Part shown: positions 55,303-64,000 of the stretch, in pieces
Layout of the letters: every line of letters begins with the position of its first letter
Numbering within the stretch: the first letter of the stretch is position 1
DNA from: CAVVVS01 sp963751355
Lineage (GTDB): Bacteria > Bacteroidota > Ignavibacteria > Ignavibacteriales > Ignavibacteriaceae
Direction: 5' to 3'
DNA: 64,000 bases
Assembly (NCBI GenBank): GCA_963751355.1
Contig: CAVVVS010000131.1
Location: 84,475 to 148,474 of the forward strand
Notes under the pieces: generated by a model
The model's input: the letters and a program-made list of their open reading frames with translations, nothing else
What the model was told of the DNA's origin: nothing
Database searches by the model: none
Position numbers and translations under genes: made by a program

Positions 55303-56136
55303 CTATCCCTTCACACTTCCTAACGTTAATCCAGAAACGAGCCATTTACTTAATACAACAAACAAGATTACAACCGGAATGCTGACAATCAACGCCGCAG
55401 CTGCATATAATCCCCATTCGGTAGTCATATTTGATTGGAATGATTTTAACCCTAAAGGCAGGGTAAAAAGGTTTGCATCCTGCAAAACCTGAGCCGCAAC
55501 AATATATTCGGACCATGCTGTCATGAAAGAAAACAGTGCTGTTATTACAAGTGCCGGGGCAGCTAAAGGAAGAATGATTTTATAAAAGGCCTGCCACTGA
55601 TTGCAGCCGTCTATTCTTGCACTTTCTTCCAAACTGTAAGGAATTGTATCGTAATATCCTTTCATCTGCCAAACACAAAAAGGTAATGCCGTAGCTGAAT
55701 AGATAATTATTATTCCGAGATAACTATTTATTAATTGAAGTTTTATCAGCATAATATACATGGGCAGTATCAACATCGTTGCAGGAAACATCTGAGTAGT
55801 CAATAAACCCAAAAGACTGCTTTTCTTTCCGACAAAATTAAATCTTGAAAGCGCATAACCGGCTGTAGAAGCAAGAATTACCCCGGTAAAAGTAACGACA
55901 AAGGATACAAGAGTAGAGTTCCATGCCCAGTGTAAAAATGGTGTTTGCGTAAATAGTTTTATGTATGTATTAAAAGATGCATGATCAGGAATTATTGCGA
56001 GTGAAGTCGATAAAAGCCTGTCGTTAGGTCTTATAGAAATAGTAAAAACGTTAATTACGGGGTATATCGCAACAATGGTAACTAATGTTAGTATTATATA
56101 AATGATTGTATTTGTAATAATTTTCTTTTTATTCAT
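55303..56136 (-). CDS. carbohydrate ABC transporter permease, MalG type
   Basis: A 277-residue inner-membrane permease with six predicted helices and the EAA loop EESARIDGCNQWQAFYKIIL. The start ...TISIRPNDRLLS and the end KWLVSGLTLGSVKG are typical of MalG/UgpE permeases. It lies 180 bases after the fused binding-protein/permease gene and would be its partner subunit. No ATPase gene is near; such systems often share a distant one. Confidence 0.9.
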   Translation of the reverse strand: MNKKKIITNTIIYIILTLVTIVAIYPVINVFTISIRPNDRLLSTSLAIIPDHASFNTYIKLFTQTPFLHWAWNSTLVSFVVTFTGVILASTAGYALSRFNFVGKKSSLLGLLTTQMFPATMLILPMYIMLIKLQLINSYLGIIIIYSATALPFCVWQMKGYYDTIPYSLEESARIDGCNQWQAFYKIILPLAAPALVITALFSFMTAWSEYIVAAQVLQDANLFTLPLGLKSFQSNMTTEWGLYAAAALIVSIPVVILFVVLSKWLVSGLTLGSVKG

Positions 56137-56316
56137 AATGACACCGCTATATAGACTAATGGTTCAATATTATTCTCCGCTTAGCCACGATAGTAAAATT
56201 TTGATGATAGTTATACATACAATCCTCCGGTCATACATCCGAACTCAAAATATATTTCAAAATTATAATTCATTCCATAGTCCAAATTAAAAGTTGGAAA
56301 AAATAAATAAATCCAT

Positions 56317-58533
56317 TTAGTACACTGATTCCGTAGCACGAGTCCGCTTCATAAAAGTTAAACCAAACGCTAACAAAATTAAGAAAATCACCATACTGAA
56401 AGCTGCAGCATATCCATACCTGTAAAGATTAAATGCAGCTTTATAAACATAAGAGACCAATATGTGAGTTTTATCCGAAGGTTCACCAGCGTTACTGACC
56501 AGCCAAATCACATTTAAGTTATTAAATGTCCAGATAACGCCCAAAGTTATAGCAGGTATCATAACTGGTTTAATCAACGGTATGGTTATATTCTTCAATT
56601 TGTGAAACCATTTAGCCCCGTCAATATCTGCTGCTTCGTAAAGTTCGTTAGGGATGCTCTGCAGCGCCCCCAGTGCTATTATCATCATGAATGGGAAACC
56701 CAGCCAGATGTTTGTGATTATTACCGCTGAAAAAGCTTCAAATGGAGATTTTAACCAGGCAACGGCAGGTAAATTTAACACTTTCATCAAAAATAAATTT
56801 ATTGCGCCAAACTCATAATTGAACATACCGCGCCAGGTTAATGCCGTAATGTATTGAGGAACAGCCCATGGCAGGATTAATAATGTCCTAAAGATTCCCT
56901 TCCCCGGTAAATTACGGTTCAATAATAGGGCAAGAGACACGCCTATAAAAACATGAAAGAAAATATTAACGCCTGTCCAAATTATAGTCTTTAATAAAAC
57001 AGTATAAAAAACGGGCTGGGTGAACACCTGAACATATTGGTCAAATCCTGTTATGCTCCAATCCTTTATGTGCAGTAGGTTCATATTAGAGAACGATAAC
57101 ACAATGTTATAGACAAAGGGATATACAATAACAAGAAACATAACCCCTATGGCAGGCAATGCAAGACCGTAAGCAAACTTGTCCTTCCGTATATTCCTAA
57201 AGAATGCTATGATACTTTTTCGTAGCATAAAAAGCAAAATGATAACTGCGGCAAACATTATAATTTCAAGAATAATGCCTGCGGTTGGACTTCCGACCTC
57301 TGCTTGCAAATCATGTATTTTTTGAACAGCATTCTGTTGCATTTGCTTTGCAGCCTGCTTTGGTGTTATAGAACCATTTAAAACCGCCTGATATGGTGGG
57401 CGCATCGCATCCCAGATTGCCCGCATCTGTGTAACAATCGGCATTGGTGTTCCAAGTTCTATTTGTCTTTTTGAATTTATCAGGACCGAATCGTTTGTTA
57501 ATTCTTTATTTTCATAAATTTCTTTTCTGGTAGGGAATGTTTTCAAAGCTGTTGCGGTTTGCAGTTCTTCTTTCGGACTTAACAAAAATTTAAGAAGAAG
57601 TTTTATGTTTTTCAGCTTTTCCGGAGAAACATTAGCATTTATACAATATCCCTTCGGTGAAATTAAGGGTGAAGCATATTTATGAGTTTCAACCATATAC
57701 GGAAGCGGGGTTATACCATAATCTATTCCTGCTTTACCATAACTTGCCCAGGACCAATCGCCGTTGATTATCATTGCCGCCTTGCCCTCTTTAAAAAGAA
57801 TATCGGCAATGTTATAGTCGGTTTCTTTCGGCATTATTTTGTATCTATCTCTTAAATCCTGTATAAAGCGCAGTGCCTTAACCATAGCAGGAGTATCAAG
57901 TGTCGGATTATAATTTTTATCAAAGAACCAGCCGCCGTATCCTGTAAAAAATTCAACAAAAAAGAATGGTTCAGTATAATTAAAAACCAGGCCATATTGA
58001 TCTATCTTACCATTTCCGTTAGTATCCTTTGTTAACTTTTCACCAATTTGTATAAGTTGTTTATCTGTTTTGGGCGGATTTGGTACAAGCTTTTTATTAT
58101 AAACCAGGGTAAGGTGATTTCCGATCTTATCTGCAATCATCCATAACTTACCATGATCGTAAACCAGCCCTTGCTTATTAAATTTAGAGAGATAAGTGGA
58201 ATCAAATACAGAATTAAGAGGTTTGATAATTTTCATGGTTTCGAATGGTCCTACCTGATCAGAGGGGCCATAAACAAGATCGGGCCCTTGTCCCCCGATA
58301 GCGGCAACAATATAGCTTGAACGCAGTTCTTCCGTTTCTTTGAATAATTGTTTGACTTTTATATTAGGATGAATTTTTTCAAATTCATCTATTTGCTTCT
58401 GCAGTACCTCCCTCTCATCAACCCTCATTTGGTGCCAGATTACAATTTCGTTATCGTTTCGTTTCTGCGAACAGCCAAGAACGAATAAAGAAATTACGAG
58501 AGATATAATGCTTAAAAGAAGTTTTCTAATCAT
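56317..58533 (-). CDS. sugar ABC transporter: solute-binding lipoprotein fused to MalF-type permease
   Basis: About 738 residues. The N-terminus has a lipobox (FVLGC), then an extracellular solute-binding domain (about 20-420: IVIWHQMRVDEREVLQ, GKAAMIINGDWSW). From about 430 come membrane helices and a MalF-type permease with EAA loop NELYEAADIDGAKWFHKL. The ORF is open across the junction, so this is a true fusion in the sequence as given. I prefer the ATG at 58533; a TTG at 58554 would add seven residues. Sugar specificity unknown. Partner MalG-type permease follows. Confidence 0.85.
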   Translation of the reverse strand: MIRKLLLSIISLVISLFVLGCSQKRNDNEIVIWHQMRVDEREVLQKQIDEFEKIHPNIKVKQLFKETEELRSSYIVAAIGGQGPDLVYGPSDQVGPFETMKIIKPLNSVFDSTYLSKFNKQGLVYDHGKLWMIADKIGNHLTLVYNKKLVPNPPKTDKQLIQIGEKLTKDTNGNGKIDQYGLVFNYTEPFFFVEFFTGYGGWFFDKNYNPTLDTPAMVKALRFIQDLRDRYKIMPKETDYNIADILFKEGKAAMIINGDWSWASYGKAGIDYGITPLPYMVETHKYASPLISPKGYCINANVSPEKLKNIKLLLKFLLSPKEELQTATALKTFPTRKEIYENKELTNDSVLINSKRQIELGTPMPIVTQMRAIWDAMRPPYQAVLNGSITPKQAAKQMQQNAVQKIHDLQAEVGSPTAGIILEIIMFAAVIILLFMLRKSIIAFFRNIRKDKFAYGLALPAIGVMFLVIVYPFVYNIVLSFSNMNLLHIKDWSITGFDQYVQVFTQPVFYTVLLKTIIWTGVNIFFHVFIGVSLALLLNRNLPGKGIFRTLLILPWAVPQYITALTWRGMFNYEFGAINLFLMKVLNLPAVAWLKSPFEAFSAVIITNIWLGFPFMMIIALGALQSIPNELYEAADIDGAKWFHKLKNITIPLIKPVMIPAITLGVIWTFNNLNVIWLVSNAGEPSDKTHILVSYVYKAAFNLYRYGYAAAFSMVIFLILLAFGLTFMKRTRATESVY

Positions 58534-59041
58534 CCAGTTTTTTCTTAATGACAAATAAACCCTTTTATTTTAATAACGGATGAAAAATATTAAAAGTAAT
58601 TATTAAAGTCGTAAAATGTAGTTCTCTTACTTAATCTTTTATTAGTCTCAACTTTAGACTAATATTCTGTGCGATATGGTTAACTATAATTTAGAAACCT
58701 TTCAAAACGATTTAAGTTTTTTCCTATAAATTATTATAGATAGAAATTTAGTCTAATATCAAGCTTTTATAAAGCATAAGAAATTTAATAAGTACATCCA
58801 TTATTTGATACTACCCTTTTAGGGGGGATTTTTATTAATAAATGAATATTATGGGTAGTATATTAGTATTGGTACCTACACACAAGAAATTTTATTTTCA
58901 TCTACATAGTAAAAATGGATACATTTGTGTATAAAATTGTAATTTTTTGAATTTGGTACAGGTTTTAATTTATTTATATATAGTAATTTCTTGCTTTTCT
59001 TTAGCAATAAAAATAACTTTTAATCTTATTTTTTAAAGAAT
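58534..59041. promoter_or_regulatory. divergent region between the ABC transporter and smpB, with inverted repeats
   Basis: 508 bases without a gene. ATTAGTCT-CAACTTT-AGACTAAT (58641-58663) is an 8-bp inverted repeat; TTTAGTCTAATATC at 58747-58760 repeats half of it. ATACTACCC (58808-58816) pairs with GGGTAGTAT (58853-58861). The first set lies about 110-220 bases before the transporter start and could be an operator; the second has no assigned role. No tRNA, tmRNA or riboswitch was recognised. Confidence 0.4.
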
Positions 59042-59500
59042 ATGGCACCAGAATCAACAGAAAAAAATATTACCGTAAATCGTAAAGCACGGCATGAATA
59101 TACAATTATTCAATCATTTGAAGCAGGCATAGCTTTACAAGGAACCGAAGTTAAAGCTTTGCGTCAAGGTAAAGCCAACTTGGTGGACAGCTATGCAAAT
59201 TTACAGGGTGGTGAAGTTTTCTTAGTCGGAGCACATATTAGCGTTTACGAACAAGGAAATATTAATAATCACGAACCAACGAGAACCCGGAAGTTGCTGC
59301 TTAATAAGAGCGAAATTCGCAAACTTATCGGGAAAGTAAAAGAAAAGGGACTTACACTAATTCCTCTCCGATTATACTTCAAAAACGGGAAAGTGAAAGT
59401 TGAATTAGCCTTAGTTAAAGGCAAAAAGGTTTACGATAAGCGTGAGGCTATCGCCAAACGCGATTATGAGCGGGATCAAGAAAGACGATTCAAGTATTAA
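59042..59500 (+). CDS. smpB: SsrA-binding protein
   Basis: A 152-residue SmpB, which brings tmRNA to stalled ribosomes. RKARHEYTIIQSFEAGIALQ, then GTEVKALRQGKANLVDSYA, and the basic C-terminal tail YDKREAIAKRDYERDQERRF are the family pattern. Start at the ATG after an A-rich leader. tmRNA itself is not seen in the window. Confidence 0.95.
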   Translation: MAPESTEKNITVNRKARHEYTIIQSFEAGIALQGTEVKALRQGKANLVDSYANLQGGEVFLVGAHISVYEQGNINNHEPTRTRKLLLNKSEIRKLIGKVKEKGLTLIPLRLYFKNGKVKVELALVKGKKVYDKREAIAKRDYERDQERRFKY

Positions 59501-59590
59501 ATATTCAATTAATCTCTAATTATTTGAATATATTATTTTTTAGTTTTAATAATTTTTATCATCATACAGCAAGAGAAGATTTTATTGATA

Positions 59591-60817
59591 ATGAATAAAC
59601 ACCAATTCCCACCGGTAAATGAACAAATGGATCTCATTAAAAGAGGGACGTTTGAAATTATCCCCGAAGATGAGCTTGTGAAAAAGCTTGAAAAATCTAT
59701 TAATGAAAAGAAACCGCTGAAAATAAAATTAGGCTGCGACCCTTCGCGCCCCGATCTTCATATCGGGCATTCCGTAGTACTGAGGAAACTATCCCAATTT
59801 CAACAACTCGGGCATGAGGCAATTTTAATCATCGGAGATTTTACCGGGATGATTGGAGATCCTTCAGGCAGAAATATTACCCGCCCGGCTCTCAGTCTTG
59901 AAGAGACTAGAAAAAACGGACAAACATACTGGCAGCAGGCATCAAAAATTCTGGATGAGCAAAAAACTCATATAGTGTACAATTCGGAATGGTTAGGTAA
60001 GATGAGTTTTGAAGATGTAATTAAACTTGCATCAAAATATACTGTTGCGCGAATGATTGAAAGAGATGATTTCACTAAAAGATTTAAAGCAGGCGAACCA
60101 ATTAGTGTACATGAGTTTCTTTACCCTCTCGCACAGGCTATGGATTCCGTTGCTATTGAAAGCGATGTGGAATTAGGCGGAACCGATCAGAAATTTAATT
60201 TATTGGTAGGGCGCGATATACAACGGGAATTCGGTATGGAACCACAGGTAATTCTAACTATGCCCTTAATAGTCGGAACCGACGGCGTTGAGAAGATGAG
60301 TAAATCATACGATAATTATATAGGTGTTTCCGATTCACCCCAGGATATTTTCGGTAAAACACTTTCAATACCTGATGGTTTAATATATAATTATTATGAG
60401 CTCGCTACCGATATCTCAAACGAAGAATTGAAAGATATAAAGGAAAAACTTGACGATTCGAAAATTAACCCGCGAGACATAAAACGTTCTTTGGCAAAAA
60501 CATTGGTACGCATGTATTATGATAAAAATGCAGCTGATGAAGCAGAAGCTTCCTTCGATAAGATTTTTATAAAAAAAGAAGTACCGGATGAATTACAAGA
60601 ATTCAAATTGGAAGAAGATAAAGATGGCATAGGAATACTGGATTTGATTGTTAAGGTACAGTTCGCTTCTTCCAAAGGTGAAGCTCGCCGGCTTGTTGCC
60701 CAGGGCGGAGTTTCTATCGACGGCAAAAAGATAGATGATATAACTGCTGTCATCAAGCTTACTAATGAAGCAGTTCTTAAAGTAGGGAAAAGGAAATTTA
60801 TTAAATTGACAATATAG
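59591..60817 (+). CDS. tyrS: tyrosyl-tRNA synthetase
   Basis: Attaches tyrosine to its tRNA. Class I motifs: HIGH in PDLHIGHSVVLRKLSQF and KMSKS in GTDGVEKMSKSYDNYIG, then a C-terminal S4 RNA-binding domain (SSKGEARRLVAQGGVSIDGK). About 408 residues, normal. The ATG at 59591 is chosen; a TTG six bases upstream with GAGAAG at better spacing is an alternative. Downstream neighbour is the pyruvoyl arginine decarboxylase, 20 bases away. Confidence 0.95.
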   Translation: MNKHQFPPVNEQMDLIKRGTFEIIPEDELVKKLEKSINEKKPLKIKLGCDPSRPDLHIGHSVVLRKLSQFQQLGHEAILIIGDFTGMIGDPSGRNITRPALSLEETRKNGQTYWQQASKILDEQKTHIVYNSEWLGKMSFEDVIKLASKYTVARMIERDDFTKRFKAGEPISVHEFLYPLAQAMDSVAIESDVELGGTDQKFNLLVGRDIQREFGMEPQVILTMPLIVGTDGVEKMSKSYDNYIGVSDSPQDIFGKTLSIPDGLIYNYYELATDISNEELKDIKEKLDDSKINPRDIKRSLAKTLVRMYYDKNAADEAEASFDKIFIKKEVPDELQEFKLEEDKDGIGILDLIVKVQFASSKGEARRLVAQGGVSIDGKKIDDITAVIKLTNEAVLKVGKRKFIKLTI

Positions 60818-60837
60818 CTTAGAAAGGAGAGGACATA

Positions 60838-61383
60838 TTGTATGTTCCATCAAAGATTTTCTTTACAAAAGGGGTAGGAAGACACAAAGAATATTTAACT
60901 TCGTTCGAACTGGCATTGAGAAATGCAGGTATTGAAATATGTAACCTGGTTACAGTCAGCAGTATTTTTCCGACAGGCTGTAAAAGGATAAGTAAAGAGG
61001 AAGGTGTAAAAGAATTAAAGCCTGGGCAAATTACTTTTGCGGTTATGGCGCGTAATTCAACAAATGAGCCCAATAGATTAATTGCTGCTTCCATCGGCGC
61101 TGCTCTGCCTGCAGACAACGGGATGTATGGCTATTTATCGGAACATCATCCATTCGGTCAAACTGAGAAGGTTGCCGGCGATTATGCGGAAGATTTAGCA
61201 GCTACAATGCTTGCAACTACTTTGGGAGTGGAATTTAATCCTGATACTGACTGGAGTGAAAGAGAGAATATCTATAAAATGTCCGGGAAAATTGTTCGAT
61301 CTTTTAATATAACTCAATCTGCCGAAGGTGACAAAAACGGATTGTGGACTACAGTACTTGCAGCAGGTATTCTTCTTCCCTAA
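60838..61383 (+). CDS. pdaD: pyruvoyl-dependent arginine decarboxylase
   Basis: Makes agmatine from arginine, the first step of one polyamine route. The 181-residue precursor carries the self-cleavage site VSSIFPTG (Ser41-Ser42), which splits into beta and pyruvoyl-alpha chains. GQITFAVMARNSTNEPNRLI and AGDYAEDLAATMLATTLGVE are also typical. Starts at TTG (60838) with a good AGGAGAGG just upstream. Archaeal-type family, also known in Chlorobi and Bacteroidota. Probably cotranscribed with tyrS. Confidence 0.93.
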   Translation: MYVPSKIFFTKGVGRHKEYLTSFELALRNAGIEICNLVTVSSIFPTGCKRISKEEGVKELKPGQITFAVMARNSTNEPNRLIAASIGAALPADNGMYGYLSEHHPFGQTEKVAGDYAEDLAATMLATTLGVEFNPDTDWSERENIYKMSGKIVRSFNITQSAEGDKNGLWTTVLAAGILLP

Positions 61384-61404
61384 ATATAAATTAAGGGGCA
61401 CATA

Positions 61405-62325
61405 TTGTTAAGCGAGTTTACGTTTTGGTTTATTTTTATAATTATTGCTTCGATAATTATTGTAATTGATTTATACGTAACCGACCATCGGGAAGGTAAA
61501 ATAGGATTAAAACGAAGTTTAATTTGGAGCGGTATATGGATATCCACCGCTCTCCTTTTTGCAGTCTTTCTCAATTTCTATTTAAAAGACGGACACCAAA
61601 AAAGTCTTGAATTTGTAACCGGATATCTTATAGAGTATTCCCTTTCAGTTGATAACCTCTTTGTTTTCCTTATGATCTTCAATATGATGGGCGTCCCGCA
61701 CAAAAATCAACCGCATATCTTGAAATGGGGTATTTTAAGTGCTATAGTGTTCAGAATCATTTTTATTCTTGCCGGTGTAGGCTTAATTAATCTCTTTCAT
61801 CCGATAATTTATCTTTTTGGTATAATTTTAATTTTTGCTGCTTATAAGATGGCTTTCGGAGACGAACAAAAAATAGATTACGAAAAGAATTATTTCATTA
61901 AAATTTTAAAAAAATATTTCAATATTCATCATAGTTTTGAAAATCAAAAATTCTTTATAAGAAAAGAAGGGAAAATTTTTGCCACCTCCCTACTTTTAAC
62001 TCTTGCACTTATTGAATCATCGGATATTGTTTTCGCGGTCGATTCAATACCTGCCGTAATAGCAATTACAAGGGATCCGTTTATAATAATAACATCTAAT
62101 ATTTTTGCCATTTTAGGTCTTCGCTCGCTTTATTTCGCTTTATCAGGAATAGTGGACATGTTTAAATATTTAAAATTCGGAGTTGCAATAATCCTATTCT
62201 TCGTCGGGATAAAAATGTTGACTTCTGAACTCTTCACAATACCGACTAATATATCTTTAATCATTATTGTGTCACTGCTGGCAGGCTCCATTATTCTATC
62301 GCTTTTGAAGAAGAAAGATTCTTAA
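61405..62325 (+). CDS. TerC family integral membrane protein
   Basis: A 306-residue protein with about eight membrane helices. Signature loops YSLSVDNLFVFLMIF and ESSDIVFAVDSIPAVIAIT carry the conserved acidic residues. TerC/Alx proteins are linked to tellurite resistance and manganese or calcium handling. The start is TTG at 61405 with GGGG upstream, 21 bases after pdaD. Its 3' end overlaps the convergent symporter gene by 35 bases. Confidence 0.9.
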   Translation: MLSEFTFWFIFIIIASIIIVIDLYVTDHREGKIGLKRSLIWSGIWISTALLFAVFLNFYLKDGHQKSLEFVTGYLIEYSLSVDNLFVFLMIFNMMGVPHKNQPHILKWGILSAIVFRIIFILAGVGLINLFHPIIYLFGIILIFAAYKMAFGDEQKIDYEKNYFIKILKKYFNIHHSFENQKFFIRKEGKIFATSLLLTLALIESSDIVFAVDSIPAVIAITRDPFIIITSNIFAILGLRSLYFALSGIVDMFKYLKFGVAIILFFVGIKMLTSELFTIPTNISLIIIVSLLAGSIILSLLKKKDS

Positions 62326-63700
62326 ATAGCATCCCCCAAATGTGAATTAGAATAGCAACTGTTAAACCTACTAACATCGGTTCAATTTCATTTAGCACCG
62401 GGTAACTCTCATATTGAGGTCTCATGTAATACCATATAATGCTGCCCGAGACAGCAGAAATCATTTCAAAAAACAATATTTTTTTATCAATTTTAATTCC
62501 TGGATAATAGGCACTTATTACGGGAAGTATCATACCGGGAATACAGAAAGATCCGATAGTATACCAAATTTCAATTACCGATGGTGTGGTGTACGCTAAT
62601 ATAATAGAAACTATGCCTGAGATTATCAATCCGTATATTGTGTATATCTTCAACCGGCTTTCGTTTTTTTTTCTTCTCAGTTTAAAAATAAAATCCCGTC
62701 CAATTGTTGTTGCACTTAAAAATAAAAAACTATTTAATGTTGACATAATGGTTGCAAATAATGCGGCATAGAAAATTCCCTTAAGCCCGGGTCCGAGAAT
62801 CTTTTCCGCTAATAACGGATAAGAATTAACCGGCTGTTTGATACCCGGCAAAATTGCTCTCGAATAAAGTCCGGTTGAAGTTGTCATGAAATCAAAAAGA
62901 GCCCAGAAAATAATCGAAATTAAAATACCCTTCACCGCAATATCACCCGACTTTGCGGCATAACATCTTTGATGGAAACCGGGATCTGCGAAAGTCCATA
63001 ATGCAATTAAGAACCAAACAATTAAGTAAGTTGGTGATGCTCCGCCGGAAAGTTCAAGATGACTCGCTGGTAAATGTGCCTTTAGGTAAGTTAAGCCTCC
63101 GAAATCATGGTAAGATAGAATGAGTATTAATATAAATCCGGCAAACATTACAAAAAATTGCAGCGCATCAGCATAAATATTTGAACGGAATCCGCCTTTT
63201 AGCAAATAAGCAACGGATAATAAAAATGCTAAAACAAGACTTAGCATTATCCCAGTACCAAACATTAACTTAAGAAGTGTGGCAGTCATCAATAAGTAAG
63301 GAGCCGGTGAAACTAGCACAAAGACTAAAATTGCTGCAAACAGTCCTACCTTACTGCCATACTCCTGAGAAAGTTTGTCCGGGACAGTAAATAATGATGC
63401 CGCCCTTATTTTTTTTGCAAAAAATAGCGCAAACAGAAATGCAAAAACATAATATGGAAATCCCTGGGTGAACCAGCTTGCAATGCCATATCGGTAGGCA
63501 TATTCTCCAACACCGAGTATTCCTCCGTACCAGGTAGAAACATTGGTTAAAATAAATAAGAACAATCCAACTTTGCGACCGGAGAGCAAATAATCATCCG
63601 CATCATTCCCGGTTTTTCTTCCGTAAAAAAAACCGATGCCTAGAACGCTGATAAAGAATAATGCTATTACTAAAATATCAAGAATACTAAATGAAACCAT
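62291..63700 (-). CDS. sodium:solute symporter family protein
   Basis: A 469-residue SSS-family transporter with about 13 membrane helices (GRKVGLFLFILTNVSTWYGG at the substrate/Na+ helix, and GFHQRCYAAKSGDIAVKG). It moves a small organic solute with Na+; the solute cannot be named. It overlaps the stop of the upstream partial gene by 14 bases and is likely coupled to it. Convergent with terC. Confidence 0.88.
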   Translation of the reverse strand: MVSFSILDILVIALFFISVLGIGFFYGRKTGNDADDYLLSGRKVGLFLFILTNVSTWYGGILGVGEYAYRYGIASWFTQGFPYYVFAFLFALFFAKKIRAASLFTVPDKLSQEYGSKVGLFAAILVFVLVSPAPYLLMTATLLKLMFGTGIMLSLVLAFLLSVAYLLKGGFRSNIYADALQFFVMFAGFILILILSYHDFGGLTYLKAHLPASHLELSGGASPTYLIVWFLIALWTFADPGFHQRCYAAKSGDIAVKGILISIIFWALFDFMTTSTGLYSRAILPGIKQPVNSYPLLAEKILGPGLKGIFYAALFATIMSTLNSFLFLSATTIGRDFIFKLRRKKNESRLKIYTIYGLIISGIVSIILAYTTPSVIEIWYTIGSFCIPGMILPVISAYYPGIKIDKKILFFEMISAVSGSIIWYYMRPQYESYPVLNEIEPMLVGLTVAILIHIWGMLFKNLSSSKAIE

Positions 63701-64000
63701 TCTTCTTCATAGTATTAAAATCGCGAATAATAAAAATTAACCCTCCCTTAATTTTTAATTTTATTTTCTCCGAAAGGGCAACATTACTTGTACTTTCCTT
63801 TTCACCAAACGGAAGTACAGTGTTTTTTAACGGATATTTCAATCCGCTTGAGGTTATTTTTGTTTTGGAATTAAATCCATAAAGCGAGACTGTTTCACCG
63901 GACTCTGTATTCAAAGTGATGGTACCTGTATAAACACTCAATAGAGAATTCTGCCGATCAGAAACAATACGAGACGTAAACGAAGAATATGCTACATAAA
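63687..64000 (-). CDS. uncharacterised protein, C-terminal fragment (5' end outside window)
   Basis: About 103 residues are visible, open to the right edge, ending FNTMKKNGFI. It holds alternating beta-type segments (SLLSVYTGTITLNTESGETV, YPLKNTVLPFGEKE, IKLKIKGGLIFII). It looks like the end of an exported or envelope beta-rich protein, but I recognise no family. Coupled to the symporter gene by a 14-base overlap, so it may share its function. Confidence 0.55.
   Translation of the reverse strand, partial: YVAYSSFTSRIVSDRQNSLLSVYTGTITLNTESGETVSLYGFNSKTKITSSGLKYPLKNTVLPFGEKESTSNVALSEKIKLKIKGGLIFIIRDFNTMKKNGFI

Noticed and set aside
58555..59041. Possible tmRNA gene next to smpB
   Set aside because: No tRNA-like ends or tag reading frame were recognised in the gap.
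1..64000. CRISPR arrays, tRNA and rRNA genes
   Set aside because: No regularly spaced repeats, tRNA T-loop context or rRNA-like sequence were found.

Overview
The window reads as a piece of chromosome from a low-GC member of the Bacteroidota/Chlorobiota group, most likely the class Ignavibacteria. This is an inference from gene content. Several secreted proteins end in type IX secretion (T9SS) sorting domains with the motif NYPNPFNPTTSISF. A TonB-dependent receptor, a sorting-domain protein and a PorV-like protein form one module, and aerobic tyrosine breakdown, a PTS HPr/enzyme I pair, purE/purK and a pyruvoyl arginine decarboxylase are also present. Almost all genes lie on the minus strand. 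I see no rRNA, tRNA, CRISPR array, transposase or integrase.

Layout. 1-8.1 kb: tyrosine catabolism (4-hydroxyphenylpyruvate dioxygenase, homogentisate dioxygenase, fumarylacetoacetase, an aminotransferase, a flavin-reductase-like protein, acetoacetyl-CoA synthetase cut by the window edge) with an Lrp/AsnC regulator upstream. 8.3-19.8 kb: endonuclease III, the PorV/T9SS/TonB-receptor module, a phosphohexomutase, a DUF58 protein and a TPR lipoprotein. 19.9-37.1 kb: an accessory region bracketed by two paralogous T9SS proteins. 37.3-55.1 kb: housekeeping genes (CDF transporter, purE, purK, comEC, a metalloenzyme-superfamily protein, dtd, prmC, a PEGA protein, a BamB-like lipoprotein, a peptidase/propeller/barrel fusion, then fni, prenyl synthase, HPr, enzyme I and sugar-phosphate isomerase as a tight operon). 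55.3-58.6 kb: a sugar ABC transporter with the binding protein fused to a permease. 59-64 kb: smpB, tyrS, pyruvoyl arginine decarboxylase, terC, a sodium:solute symporter and a gene fragment.

The most interesting part is about 22.3-35.1 kb. Read on the minus strand, it looks like an integron-style cassette array without an integrase. Five consecutive units begin with a GTT-like word (GTTGTGTGC, GTTAGCTTGC, ATTATAAGGC, GTTGTGGTTC, GTTACCAAA). Each ends, beyond its last gene, with the reverse complement of nearly the same word inside an imperfect palindrome, as expected when a cassette carries the R' half of its own attC at its start and the R'' half at its end. Four units carry one or two genes (a serine hydrolase, a stand-alone CheB methylesterase, a PIN toxin with its antitoxin, a 137-residue membrane protein). 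The fifth is about 7.5 kb with seven genes: an AraC/TPR regulator, a reductase, a DUF4386 membrane protein, an amidohydrolase, two DUF6624-like proteins and a SnoaL-like protein. A second copy of the 137-residue gene cassette follows it, so the large unit sits between direct repeats of about 0.6 kb.

Other points: the comEC reading frame is broken by an apparent one-base deletion near its 3' end; no maleylacetoacetate isomerase is seen in the tyrosine cluster; and a metallopeptidase, a TolB-like propeller and an outer-membrane barrel are fused in one protein. All functional calls come from reading motifs by eye; no database search was run.
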